Made by a program: the position numbers and the translations under genes. A DNA stretch of 64,000 nt. It comes from Quercus robur. Its lineage: Eukaryota > Streptophyta > Magnoliopsida > Fagales > Fagaceae. The notes beneath the pieces are model-generated. The model was given only the letters and a program-made list of their open reading frames with translations, did not search any database and was not told the DNA's origin. Shown piece by piece: positions 10,783 through 22,571 of this stretch (its first letter is position 1; the number at the start of each line of letters is the position of its first letter). The stretch is taken from the NCBI RefSeq assembly GCF_932294415.1, contig NC_065545.1, forward strand, positions 17,860,857 through 17,924,856. The letters run 5' to 3'.

Positions 10783-11970
10783 ATGTTTGCTTTTCTCTCT
10801 TCAAGACAGCTACTTTTTATCGCACATAGGAATAGGAGGACCCAATTTCAATTGGGTCTTCTTCAGAAAACTGCTTTCTTTAGCATCAAATCATTTTCTT
10901 TAGCTCAAAGACATTCTTTTACAGTGTCTTATCTCATAAACTCATGTGGGTTCTCACCAAAATCTGCTCTTTTAGCATCCCAAAAGGTACACTTTGAAAA
11001 CCCGGATAAACCAGATTCAGTGCTTAATCTTCTCAAACAGAATGGATTCAACGATACCCACATTACAAAACTTATCAGGCAATTCCCACAGTTTCTTTTA
11101 TTTAATCCTAAGAATACCCTTTTGCCCAAAATTGAGTTTTTCCGTTCAATAGGGATTTCAACCTCTGACCTCCCTAGAATCCTCAGTACAAGCCCTGACC
11201 TACTGAAAAGGAGCTTGAAGAACCATCTTATTCCTTGCTATGATATCCTCAAGAGTTTGCTTGTTGAGAATGAGAAGGTCATTAAAACTTTGAGGCGCTC
11301 GCATTGGTCTTTACAATACATAACTATCAGTATTGTTCCAAATGTTGAACTTCTGAGAGAAGTTGGAGTTCCTCAATCCAACATCTCTTTCTTGGTGACT
11401 ACTTGTCCCTTTGTAGCATCCATCCAACCTAGTAAGTTGGTAAAAGCTATCCAGGAGGTTAAGGAAATGGGTATTGATCCTTCTAAAATTGTGTTTGTGC
11501 AAGCAATCGTTGTTGTTTTGACATTAAAAAAACCAATGTGGGAATATAAATTTGAGATTTTCAAGAGGTGGGGTTGGTCTAAGGAGGATACTGTCCTAGC
11601 ATTTAAAAAGGATCCAAATTTTATGCGATTATCAGTGAAGAATATCATGAAAACAATGAATTTCCTTGTGAATAAATTGGGACGGCCATCAGCAGATATT
11701 GCTAGAAATCCTGTGGTTCTGCATTTAAGCTTGGAGAAGAGGATTATCCCTAGGTGTTCGGTAATTCAAATTTTGGTAGCCAATGATTTGGTCAAGGATG
11801 GTTTAAGCTTTTCATCTTTCTTATTAGTGAATGAGAAGTCGTTTTTGGAGAAGTATGTGAGCAAATTTCAGGACATTGCTCCTCAATTGTTGAGTTTGTA
11901 TCAAAATAAGATGGATCTTCTGGATGTAGAAATTCAATTTGAGAAGGTAGGAGAGACTAAACAGTTGTAA
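10783..11970 (+). CDS. mTERF-family protein (395 aa, unit 1, third copy)
   Basis: Single exon; first ATG at 10783 (MFAFLSSRQLLF). An in-frame TTG 39 bases upstream extends the open frame, but ATG is preferred. The Arg/Lys/Ser-rich leader (residues 1-40) suggests mitochondrial or plastid import. mTERF repeats follow to the C-terminus, with the conserved WEYKFEIFKRWGWSKEDT and SLEKRIIPRCSVIQIL segments. Compared with its duplicate at 46698-47918 it lacks 11 residues (33 bp, in frame) just after the leader. Otherwise the two are almost identical. Role by family: organelle gene expression factor; the specific target is unknown. Confidence 0.92.
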   Translation: MFAFLSSRQLLFIAHRNRRTQFQLGLLQKTAFFSIKSFSLAQRHSFTVSYLINSCGFSPKSALLASQKVHFENPDKPDSVLNLLKQNGFNDTHITKLIRQFPQFLLFNPKNTLLPKIEFFRSIGISTSDLPRILSTSPDLLKRSLKNHLIPCYDILKSLLVENEKVIKTLRRSHWSLQYITISIVPNVELLREVGVPQSNISFLVTTCPFVASIQPSKLVKAIQEVKEMGIDPSKIVFVQAIVVVLTLKKPMWEYKFEIFKRWGWSKEDTVLAFKKDPNFMRLSVKNIMKTMNFLVNKLGRPSADIARNPVVLHLSLEKRIIPRCSVIQILVANDLVKDGLSFSSFLLVNEKSFLEKYVSKFQDIAPQLLSLYQNKMDLLDVEIQFEKVGETKQL

Positions 11971-13761
11971 CATTTTTTTTTCAATATAATGTTATAACAT
12001 TTTGTTTTTACTATAATGTTATTCTTGACGTTGATAATCATAGTTGCTCTTTTTTGTATTTATTAGATATTGGATTTGCATTAACCCATAGTATTTTTTA
12101 CATATCTAGGTACTTTCCAAAACAACAACCTGAATTATTATGCTTTTACACATGTTGACAAATTTTCAAACAAAAGTCAGCAACTCAGAAAAAAGGACCC
12201 TAGAATTAGGAGTCTTCTTATTAGATGGGACATTAGTAACTTAGATGGCTTTGGTTTAGCTTCCAACTTTATTAAGTGCTTAATTTGTTTTGTACTATGT
12301 ACTTAAGGCTGTACCATATGCATTCACCTAGCAATGTCATCTAATTTTCCTACATCACATCTATTGCAAGATTTCAAATAAAGGGAGTCTTTCGACAATT
12401 TTGTTCTCTTAACAATTCACTCACTTACTCTAAAGCAGATTGAGCTAAAAGCCTAAAAGTAGTATTCTCGAATTGGGAACTCATGGATCTGGCTTCTATT
12501 TTTCCTTTATATTTAAAATTCAACTTTAGTTTATGTGACCCAAAACTCTGTTGTCATAATTTACTATGTTTGGTACATCTTTAAGCATGTTGATTTGCAT
12601 TATCAATGTTTATGGCTGTGAATTGTGTGGATGTTCAGTATTTTAAGTTTTCTAGTGTGATCACAGACTCATCTGTCATAGGTATACTTCATTACCACTG
12701 TCTAGTCTTGAATCACTGAATTTGTATGTACTGTCCTTTGAGTTTTGTATAATTTCTTGTTTAGCATGCTTTGGTGCTAACTTGTCAAGTGTTGTCAGTT
12801 AGACTTGGAGGCAAATCAAAATTTTCTTACCTTAATATTTTCTGAAATGCACTGACAATCTTAAGGTGAATATATTTTTGATGATGGTTGAAAACACTTA
12901 TATGCTACATGCTACATATGTTGCCCCCGCAGCTCCAACCCACGCTCTCCCCTTCCTGCCTCAAGCACTTAGTACTCGAGAGTTGATACAAGAAATTTCA
13001 ACTCACCCAATAATAAATGAAATTGGTGCTAAATTCTCTATAGTTTTATTTATTTCAATTTGATCATTGTGAGGTGGAGGATTTGAACCTTTAAGGGCGT
13101 GGAAGTCTCTTTTTAATTTTTTAAATTTTTTTGAGAAAGGTATGGAAGTCTCTATTGAAAACATGAAGAGGTGCTAGTTAAACTGATTGGTCTATTGTTA
13201 TCTCTTTATGAACACTATTATAAAATAATACAACAAAACATTTGATTATATATAAGCATTTTCTTTCAATTATAATGTAACAAAATAGGGCATAGTCTTT
13301 TTAATTTTTAATTTAAATTCCAAGTTTTGCCTATGTAATGTAAATATAATCTAGTTATTTTGAGTTTTTCAACAAACAAAAAAAAAAAAAAAAAAAAAAA
13401 AACTCTAGTTGTTTTGTGAATAATACATTTTTCCTTTTTAGGAGAAAAAAATCAGAGGAAAATTTGCCACCCCTAATCTTTTTTCAAATCCTTGTTTATG
13501 AAAGTTAGGTGAATATATGTTGTGGATTGAGTTATTTGGTTAAGTCCCTAATTTATATCTTTATTATGCGATTGAATGATAGGATACATGAGCTTGTTCA
13601 TATTATTATTATATCTTATGAGATTAATTTAGGTTGTATGGGATAAGTGCCTAATATCTTTCTACTTGGAGATTTAATATTGACCTTAGTCAATGAGATG
13701 TATGTTAGGTCCTATTGATATACTTTTCTTTTCTATTTTTAAATATTTTTATTATTGATTC

Positions 13762-14548
13762 TGTAGGGTTGATGGGCCTAGTAGTATATATTGGGCCTGG
13801 GGCCCGGTCCGAGGATGCCTAGTAGTCCGAGGATGGGTAAACATTATTATGGAGGATGGCATTAATAAATAAAAGAAGGGATCTAGCCATGATGGTCCGA
13901 GAAGGTGGTCCGAGGAGGGATGCTTCCTTGGCTAAGCAAAGTAGGGGTCAGAGGGTACGGTTTGCCATCCAGATCAACGTTCTAGGAATTTCTATTGATA
14001 AGGATGCATGTCATGGAAGCATGGGGGCTATGAAATATCTAAGAGAAAATTGTTGCCATTGCATTAAATGCTCGGTAACTAACTCTCTGGCCGCATTAAT
14101 AAGGAAGTGATACCTAAACAGTAATTTTCAGCTTTACACTCCCTGAAGACTTCAGGAAAGTGCTGATAGGACAATGATCAACACCAACAATCTAATCTAC
14201 ACGTGGAGGGTAGAGATGAAAGGAGGAAGATAATATAAAATAGAAAGAAGACTCTAAGGAAAGGGGATCGGAAAATTGAGAGAAAAACATTGTAGCAACA
14301 AGAACTGTGCTTGTAACCAAATTCAAGAAATATATACAAGAACTGATCTCTTCGGATTGTGCCGAGTACAATTTTCTTTAGATAAAACTAGTCTATCTTT
14401 ATTTATTGTGATCTGGATCCATTATAATTGTTGTCCAACTTATTAGAGCTTAGTTTTCGAACACACTCTCTACAAATTCATTGTATTGGGCTCTTTGGGC
14501 CTAAATCCTTTTACCTTTTAGGCTTAGGAACCAAATTGTGTCCTTACA
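13762..14548 (+). repeat. 5' LTR (787 bp) and adjoining primer-binding site
   Basis: Starts TGTAGGGTTGATGGG and ends TTGTGTCCTTACA. TATAAAATA at 14234-14242 is a likely TATA box. Directly downstream TGGTGTCGTTTGTGGGAA (14551-14568) is the likely tRNA primer-binding site; I do not name the tRNA. By hand count there are about 37 substitutions against the 3' LTR in the first 360 aligned bases, nearly all transitions. Confidence 0.9.
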
Positions 14549-17500
14549 ATTGGTGTCGTTTGTGGGAAATTCTTGTATTGTAGTGAGTTTAACGTTCAAT
14601 TATGGTAGGTTTAGGCCCGAATCGGGAGGAATCCATGGGGTCCCAACGTCAAGATCATTTTCTCAATCTTAAGCGAAGAAGGGACTGGAAAGTTAGTGTG
14701 CATACCACACATACTGGCAAGAGCCAATCTTAAAGTGGGAGCTATGTCTCTCATGAGGAGAATACCAGAGCCATGCAACTGGAGATTGATCATTTGAGAA
14801 GGAGGTTGCGCCACGAGTGATGAAGATAGACTCCTTCCAATTCTAATTTTTCTTCTTCTGACGATGATGGAGATGTTAGTTACAAGCCCAGATCAAGAAC
14901 TCTCCCCAATGAGTCTTTCTCGTGTGATGAGGATAGCCATCATGAGCATAGAAATAAGAGCTCATCTGGCAAAGGCCTGGGAAATGACGCTATAAGCAAG
15001 GCGTTGAACCAAATTTTCAGATCACCTTTCACATGCAGAATCGAAGAAGGAAGACTTCCTCGGCGGTTCACTTAGCCAACGTTCACCACGTACAATGGTT
15101 GAACAGACCTTGTAGAGCATGTGAGCCACTTCAACAAGAGAATGGCTATGCATTCCAAGAATGAAGCCTTCATGTGCAAGGTATTCCCATCTAGTTTGGG
15201 GCCTGTGGCAATGAGGTAGATTGATGGCCTAGGAGCCAGTTCTATTGGTTCATTTAAGGAACTCACTTGAGCATTTGGATCTCGCTTTATCAAGTGCAGT
15301 AGGGTTCCTCGGCTCTTGGACTCCCTATTGTCTATAACCATGCAAGAAGGGGAGACCCTGAAAACATACTCGAACAGATATTGGGAGATGTTCAATGAGA
15401 TTAATGAAGACTTTGATGATGTGGCCATAAAGACTTTCAAGATCGGCCTACTTGCCGAGCATAATATAAGAAAGTCATTGCCCAAGAAACCTGTAAGGAA
15501 TGTGCGTCAGCTCATAAACCGTATTAACGAGTACAAACAAGTTGAGGAAGACTAACAGCTGGGAAAAGGGAAGGCTAAGGTTATCCCTCAAGATAGGAGG
15601 GATTTCAGGTCGGACAGATACAACAATAATCGGCCCCGAAGAGATTTTGCTGGACAATTTGAACCTACTACTACTCAGGTGGTCAGCACGATATTCCGAG
15701 AGCCAGTGCATCAAGTTTTAGAAAAAATTAAAAATGAGCCATACTTTAAATGACCAAACAAGATGGGAGGAAACCTTATGAAACACAATCAAAGTCTTCA
15801 TTGCCAATATCACCAGGAGCGAAGGCACACCACAGAAGATTGCAAAATCTTGTGGAATCATCTGAAGCAGTTGGTTGGAGAAGGGAGGTTAAAGTAATTT
15901 TTACATTAGCCAAGTGGGTACGAGGGCCAGTCAGGATTGGGACCTCGGAGAGGTGCTTCTTCGAGAGCCCCTTTAGGCACGATTAATGTTATTTTTGCTG
16001 CTCTAGGGAGGACTAGCTCTCACCCCTCTAGGGTGATGTCTGTAGTTCGATCGCTTGCCGATGACTCCAACTTTGAGCCAAAGAGGGCTATGATAGAGAT
16101 CTGACCAGCATTGAGTTTCTCGGATGAGAACAAAGTTGGCACCATATAGCCACATAATGATGCCCTAGTTGTCACCCTCAGGATAGGAGGGTATGATGTG
16201 AAGAGGGTGTTGGTGGATCAGGGTAGTGAGGTAGAAATTATGTACTCTGATTTGTACAAGGGGCTAAACTTGAAACCTGAGGATTTAACAGGTTATGATT
16301 CACCTTTGTTGGGCTTTGATGGGAAGGTTGTTATTCCAAAGGGCCAGATTAGACTACCCATGTAGACAGGTTCAGAGGTGGTGGAGGTGGACTTCATTGT
16401 GGTGGATGCTTACTCTCCCTACACTACCATTGTAGCAAGACCTTGGCTTCATGCCTTAGAAACTGTTTCTTCCACTCTCCACTTGAAAGTGAAATATCCA
16501 TCCGGGGATCAGGTTAAGGAACTGGTTGGGAGACAATTCATGGCTAGGTAATGCTTGGTGGTTGCAATTATGCATCAGCCTGAAGCTGGATCCTCGGTCC
16601 CTGTTGATAAGGGTTTATAGCAATCAAGAACTCCGGTGTTACCCATGGATGAGACATCAGAAGGGGCGAAGTGTGAGGAGTAAGAGAAGATTGCCGTAGA
16701 TGATGATTCGAAAAAGTTCTTTTAGGTCGGAGCTCAACTGTCTTCTCGAGAGAAGGAAGAGCTGATAGTGTTTCTTAAGAGGAATATTGACGTGTTCGCA
16801 TGGAGTGCTTACAAATCTCCTAGAGTGGATTTGAACTTCATTTGCCATCATTTGAATGTCAAACCATCCGTCATCCCCAAAAAGCAACCACCTCAACACT
16901 CATCTAAGGACCATTCCAATGCTGTCAAGGACGAGGTAATCAAATTTAAGCAGGTCGGGGCTATTAAAGAGGTGTTTTACCCTGAGTGGCTAGCCAATAC
17001 TGTGGTGGTGAAAAAGAAGAATGGGAAGTGGCGAGTATATGTGAACTTCACAGATTTGAACAAGGCCTGTCCAAAAGACCTTTTCCCCATGCATCAGATA
17101 GACTAGCTAGTGGATGCAACTGTAGGCCATCCTCAAATGAGCTTTTTGGATGCATTCCAGGGATACCACCAAATACCACTGGCTCTGGGTGATCAAGAGA
17201 AGACAGCTTTTGTCACTCCTACTGGAAATTATCACTACAAAGTGATGCCTTTTGGATTGAAGAATGCAGGGTCTACCTATCAGAGGATGATGACCAGGAT
17301 ATTTAAGCCACAATTAAGCAAAAATATTGAGGTTTATATAGATGATATGGTGGTGAAGTGTAAAGTGGTGTTCGAGCACGTGGGAGACCTTGAGAATATT
17401 TTTGAGATACTGACGAAACACAAACTGCGCCTCAATGCTTCCAAGTGCTCATTTGGCGTGGGGTCAGGGAAATTTCTAGGCAATATGGTCACTCATCATG

Positions 17501-18205
17501 GAATTGAGGTCAACCTTGATCAGGTTAAGGCAATTAACAGTTTGCAGTCACCTCGGAATCCTAAAGAAGCTCAGAAACTAATAGGAATGACTATTACCTT
17601 GAACCGATTTATCTCTCGGTCGGCGGACAGGTGCAGACCTTTCTTCCGGTTGTTGAATAAATAGAAGGGATTTGAGTGGACCAAAGAGTGCGCATTGGCT
17701 TTCCAGCAGCTTAAGGAATATCTTTCTCGACCACCTGTTATGTCCAGGCCTGAGGTGGATGAGGTCTTGTTTACTTACATTGCTGTGGCTTCCCATGCCG
17801 TGAGCTTGGTGTTGATACGGGTTGACAATGGTGTGCAGAGGCCAGTTTATTATATAAGCAAGTCGTTGCATGAAGCAGAAGTTCATTATTTACCATTGGA
17901 GAAGGCCATTTTAGCAGTAGTACACGCTACACGTAAACTCCCTCACTAATTCCAATCCCACACAATTGTTGTTTTGACCCAACTTCTACTTCGATCACTA
18001 CTTCGGAGTGCTGATTACACGGGAAGGATTGCCAAGTGGAGTACGATCCTAGGGGCTTTTGATATCAAGCATATGCTTCGCACCTCTATTAAGGGCCAGG
18101 TCCTCGCAGATTTGCTAGCCGAGTTTGCTGAACCCTCAATAGAAGAGGAGATAGAGAAGCAAGACATGGATGGAAAATCAATTAGCATGGTTTTCTTGCA
18201 AGAGC

Positions 18206-19160
18206 TAGGAATGGCAACGGGTCGGGTTCGGGCTGGGTTTCTTTATGCCCGGACTTGACCCGCAAGCCTAAACTCGTTACCTGAACCCGACCCGTTTAAT
18301 AAATGGGGTTTTTTTTTTCCAACCCCAAACCCGCCTCGCCCGGCCCCATGGGCTCCACAGGCCCCATTCCGTCTTGCCCAGCCCCAAATCACAACATAAA
18401 CACAAACACAGATATCAAAAACACAAGTTTCAGATCTATGAATTTCCCTTTCAAAATCACAAACACAAATACAAATCCTAACATAAACATAATCACAAAT
18501 TTCACAAACACAAAATTTTTAGATTTTATCTTTCAAAATCACAATCACAAACACAAATCCTAACACAAACACAAACACAGATTTCACAAACACAAAAATT
18601 TCAGATTTTCCCTTTCAAAATCACAAACACAAAAACAGAAACCCTAACACAAACACAAAAATAGAAATCACAAACATAAAAATTTCAAATTTATGATTTT
18701 CCTTTTCAAAATAAAAAACACAAACACAAACACAGAAATCACAAACACAAACAAGGAAAAAAAACAATGAAAGATGAAATGAACGAAAGAAGAAAAAAGA
18801 AAAATCACGGGCGTGAGGCTGAACGAACAGAGCCGACATCGTGAGGTTGAACGAGGCCATGGGGCCGTGAGGTTGAGCGAGGCTGTGAGAGCTTGAGAGA
18901 GAGAGGTGCTGCTGAGATTGAGATTTGAGAGCTTGAGAGAAAGAGAGAAAGAGGGGGGATGGTTGAGTGAGAGGAAAAATGAAATGAGTTAGGGTAGGGT
19001 TGGTTTATAACTATATATATATAAGGGTATTTAAGTAATTTCTTATTTCTTATGTAACCGGGTCGGGTTGGGTTGGGTTGGGGTTCGGGTCGAGTCGAGT
19101 TCAGGTTTGGGCCGGGTTTTTGTAAAAATCCAGAGCCAACCCGGACCCAGTTCGAGTTTT

Positions 19161-19192
<32 letters not shown>

Positions 19193-19293
19193 CCCAAACT
19201 CGACCTTATTCTTTATCGGGCCAGGTAAAATTCAGCCCATTAAGGTCGAGTCGGGCTGGGTACTTGCGGATCGGGCATAAATTGCCATCCTTA
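18206..19293. mobile_element. hAT-type non-autonomous element (1088 bp) in the second RNase H region
   Basis: Ends TAGGAATGGCAA...TTGCCATCCTTA are imperfect terminal inverted repeats, flanked by 8-bp duplications GCAAGAGC (18198-18205) and GTAAGAGC (19294-19301, one mismatch). GC-rich subterminal blocks of CGGGTCGGGTTCGGG-type repeats fold back on themselves at each end. The interior has an ACAAACACA microsatellite (18395-18760), an (A)n tract and no transposase. Eight-base duplication plus TIR form supports hAT. Confidence 0.85.
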
Positions 19294-20462
19294 GTAAGAG
19301 CTTTTATCTTGGAGGGTATACGTTGATGATGCAGCGAATCAAAGAGAATCTGGAGTGAGGCTAGTTTTAATATCTCCAAAGAAGATCACTATTGAGAAAT
19401 CCTTAAGATTGGGTTTCTTGGCTACTAATAATGAGGCTGAATATGAGGCTCTATTGGTGGGGATGGCCATGGTTCAGAAGATGAGAGAAAGAACAGTGGA
19501 GATATTCTTAGATTCAAGGTTGGTGGTAGGCCAAGTAAAGGGAGAGTTAGAGGCCAGAGATGTGAGAATGCAAGAATATTTAAATCAAGTTAGACATTTA
19601 CAATCAGGGTTTGAGTATTTCAACTTACTACAAATCCCTAGAAGTGGAAACACACATGCTGATTCTCTAGCCACTCTTGTAACCTCCTCGATACAGGGCT
19701 TACCTCAGGTTATCTTTGTTAAAAACTTGTGCAAACCTGCAAAGATAAAGAGAGAGATGGTCCATATTCATCAGATTAGAGTGGGAACTGGCTAGATGGA
19801 CTCTATAGTGCTATTCCTTAAGGAGGGTGTCTTGCTCGAGGGGAAGTCCGAAGCTGACAAAGTGCGAAGAAAGGCTCTTCGGTTTTGGCTGTCTGAGGAC
19901 CAAAAGTTGTACAAACGCTATTTTTCTGGGCCATATTTACTATGCATACACCTTAAGGCATCAGAGCTACTCCTAAAGGAGTTACATGAAGGGATTCATG
20001 GAAGCTACACTGGAGGCAAATCCCTATTTCACAGAGCCCTCACTCAGGGGTATTGGTGGCCGAACATGCAGAAGGAAGCACAAGAGTACGTGAAGAAGTA
20101 TGACCAATGCCAAAGATTTGCCCCAAACATTCACCAACCAGGGGGCGTCCTTAATCCTTTGTCCAGCCTTTGACCTTTTGCTCATTAGGGCTTGGATATT
20201 GTATGGCCATTCCCTAAGGCAATAGGGAATAAGAGATGGTTGCTTGTCGACACGGATTACTTCACCAAGTGGGTTGAAGCTGAACCATTGGCAAATATCA
20301 GGGATGTGGATGCCAAGAGATTTGTTTGGGAAAATACTGTCACCCGGTTTGGGATCCCTTATACCCTTATTTCAGACAATGGGCTTTAGCTTGACAGCAA
20401 GGCCTTTAGGAGGTATTGTAGTGCCTTGGGCGTTACAAATAGGTATTCCACCCTGGCTTATC

Positions 20463-21952
20463 TATGGGTGTGTGCGGTTTGGTAGGGGGGTTTTTTTCCA
20501 AATTTATTATCGAATCGATAGAGATCGATTTTTTCATAATTGGAACCGATGCACACCGCCTAGGGTCGGTTCTTTGACCTATAGCGGTGTGGTTTTTGCA
20601 GTACGGTTTAGTCGGTTTGAAATATTAAAAAAAAAAAAACTGTTTTTTTTTTAATTAAAAAAAAAAAATTGGGCTTTCAAGCCCAATATCAATATATCAA
20701 CGTGTTCAAGATTTCATGTTACTTATAAATTATTATAGTTAACACTTAACAAGACATAAATGATAGAGATAAACCTCCATAAAAATATTTAAGCAACCCA
20801 TTCATATCCAATAAAAATTTGAAGTTATTTCATTCATAACATTTTACTTTATATTCTATCAATTCTAATATGTCATGTGTCTTTCTTTTTTTTTTTTCTT
20901 TTTTTCTTTATAAATTTATAGTTACTTTAAGAGGATAAAAATGTATATAACTTTTTAGAGTGAATGAAAAATAAAAAATTAAGGAGATCTGACAAACTGC
21001 AATAGATGAAACATGAACAACAAAGGCTAATTTAGACTTATTCTTCTACATGCAGTTATGTGGATAACAATTGAAAGTTGAAACTGTCTGCACCCCCCAA
21101 ATAAAACCACAAATTCAGCTAATTAAGTGGGTCATTTTAATTTTTAACATTTCTTTGTTAGGTCTATTAGACACTTAATATTTTTAACACTTAATATCTA
21201 TTAGACACTTAATATTTGCTGGGTCCATTTAACTCTATTAGACACATTGGGCCAACAACGTGTTTTCTTATAAAAGTTAAAACAATGTACAATACAAAGC
21301 TTGTAGCATGTAAGTAAAATAACAAGAAACAGTGAAACACAAACCTAGGACAACAAGAAAGTAGAAACATAAACGTGACAGGCCTATGTAAAGCAAACAT
21401 TCACAAAGAAACATAAACCCAGCATGTAAACATTGTAAAGTTTGTACTACAAACAACCAAAAAAATAACCCAAGACACAAAGATGGCTTACTGGTGGGTA
21501 GTGACTATGGGCGCCTGTGAGAGGCGAGAGCAAGAAAGAGAGTTAAGTCTTATGAGAGAGAAATAGAGTGTATTTATAGTGAGGGAAATCTGAAAACCTA
21601 GAACCAATTCAACCAAACGGTGCCGTTTTGTGTTTTTATTTATTTATTTTTTTTTTTAATAATAATACACAATTCAACGTCGTTTAGTAAAAAAAAAAAT
21701 TTAAAATCCATACTTAGTAAAACTACGCCGTATCCAAAGGTTGAAAAACTAATAAACGATTTGCATATATCGGTTCGGTTCGACACCTCATCGGTGAGGG
21801 ATTGCAACTCCGACGATTGCACTGCACCGGCGTCGGATGTCCCTTTGAGTTTCGATCACCGGCGTCGGCCCCGTTGGTCAGTTGCAAATGCAATGCGGGA
21901 AGGTCGGTGCCGGTCAGTAAGGTTGGCTTCGGTTTCCTTTTGCACAGTCCTA
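20463..21952. mobile_element. hAT-type non-autonomous element (1490 bp) in the integrase core
   Basis: Perfect 8-bp target duplication GGCTTATC (20455-20462, 21953-21960). Ends TATGGGTGTGTGCGG and TGCACAGTCCTA are short imperfect inverted repeats. Subterminal regions are rich in CGGTTTGGT/ATCGGTTCGGTTCG motifs on both sides, as in other hAT elements that use subterminal transposase-binding repeats. No transposase frame is seen. Removing it plus one duplication rejoins the integrase frame exactly. Confidence 0.85.
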
Positions 21953-22571
21953 GGCTTATCTACAAGGGAATGGACAGGCCGATGCTGTCAATAAGGTGAT
22001 AGTGAATGGACTCAAGAAGAGGCTGGATGATGCAAAAGGAAAATTGGTGGAAAAGTTGCCACACGTCCTTTGGACATATCAGACTACACCTCATAGGTCA
22101 ACAAAGGAGACCCCCTTTTCAATGATTTATGGAGCCAAAGTAGTGATTCCTCTAGAGATCGGATTCCCAACACTGAAGACGAGTTCTTTCACTCTGGCAA
22201 CAATGATGGGCTGCTAGAGAAGAGTTTAGATTTGATTGAAAAGCGAAGAGAAAATGTCATTATTCAATTGGCATATTATCAACATAAGCTCAAGCAAGGA
22301 TACAATGCCAATGTGCGGTTAAGGCCATTAGTGCCTGGAGACTTGCTATTGAGGAAGGTTTTGGGTATTGCAAAGAACCCAGTATGGGGAAAGTAAGGGC
22401 CCAACTGGGAAGAGCCATATTGCATCACCTCAGTAGCTAGAATAGGTGCATATTATCTTGAAAATCTAGATGAAAATGTTGTACCATGCCCCTAGAATGT
22501 AAATAACCTGCGAAGTATTATTATTAATGAAAGTCTTTTCTACTATATTTTCCTTTATTACAATATACGTT

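Larger units (their letters stand above)
1618..12975. repeat. Segmental duplication, unit 1
   Basis: Left copy of a tandem duplication. It begins just after the BAHD stop codon and ends where the same post-stop sequence (GAGAGTTGATACAAG) restarts at about 12976. It contains mTERF(+) 4093-5314 (broken), mTERF(-) 9103-10314 and mTERF(+) 10783-11970. Unit-specific parts are a 1.2 kb MITE (5537-6753) and about 590 bp at 2231-2820 that unit 2 lacks. Noncoding stretches match unit 2 at roughly 95% by eye (for example 2972-3240 versus 33873-34140). Apart from the features listed separately, 1840-4050, 6760-9100 and 11971-12975 show no recognisable gene, only AT-rich duplicated spacer. Confidence 0.85.
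14602..22571 (+). pseudogene. Retrotransposon gag-pol polyprotein, inactivated
   Basis: One reading frame from ATG 14602. Domains: gag (about 15070-15560), zinc-knuckle-like CKILWNH region (about 15840), protease with active-site triplet DQG instead of DTG (16216-16224), RT with YIDDM (17335-17349), first RNase H (about 17690-17950), second RNase H (YVDD...NNEAEYEAL...DSRLV...HADSLA, 19310-19690), integrase zinc finger with one Cys changed to Tyr (KYDQCQRF, about 20095) and integrase core. The catalytic Glu of the core reads Asp (21981-21983). Subtracting each hAT insertion plus its 8-bp duplication restores the same frame on both sides. Stops are mainly CGA to TGA, CAA to TAA and TGG to TAG/TGA changes. 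One frameshift lies near 22196. It would have encoded the virus-like-particle and replication proteins of the element. Confidence 0.88.

Noticed and set aside
12866-13063. Small fusion ORF across the duplication junction
   Set aside because: It spans the junction by chance (65 codons), with no domain or signal and no equivalent in unit 2's right end.
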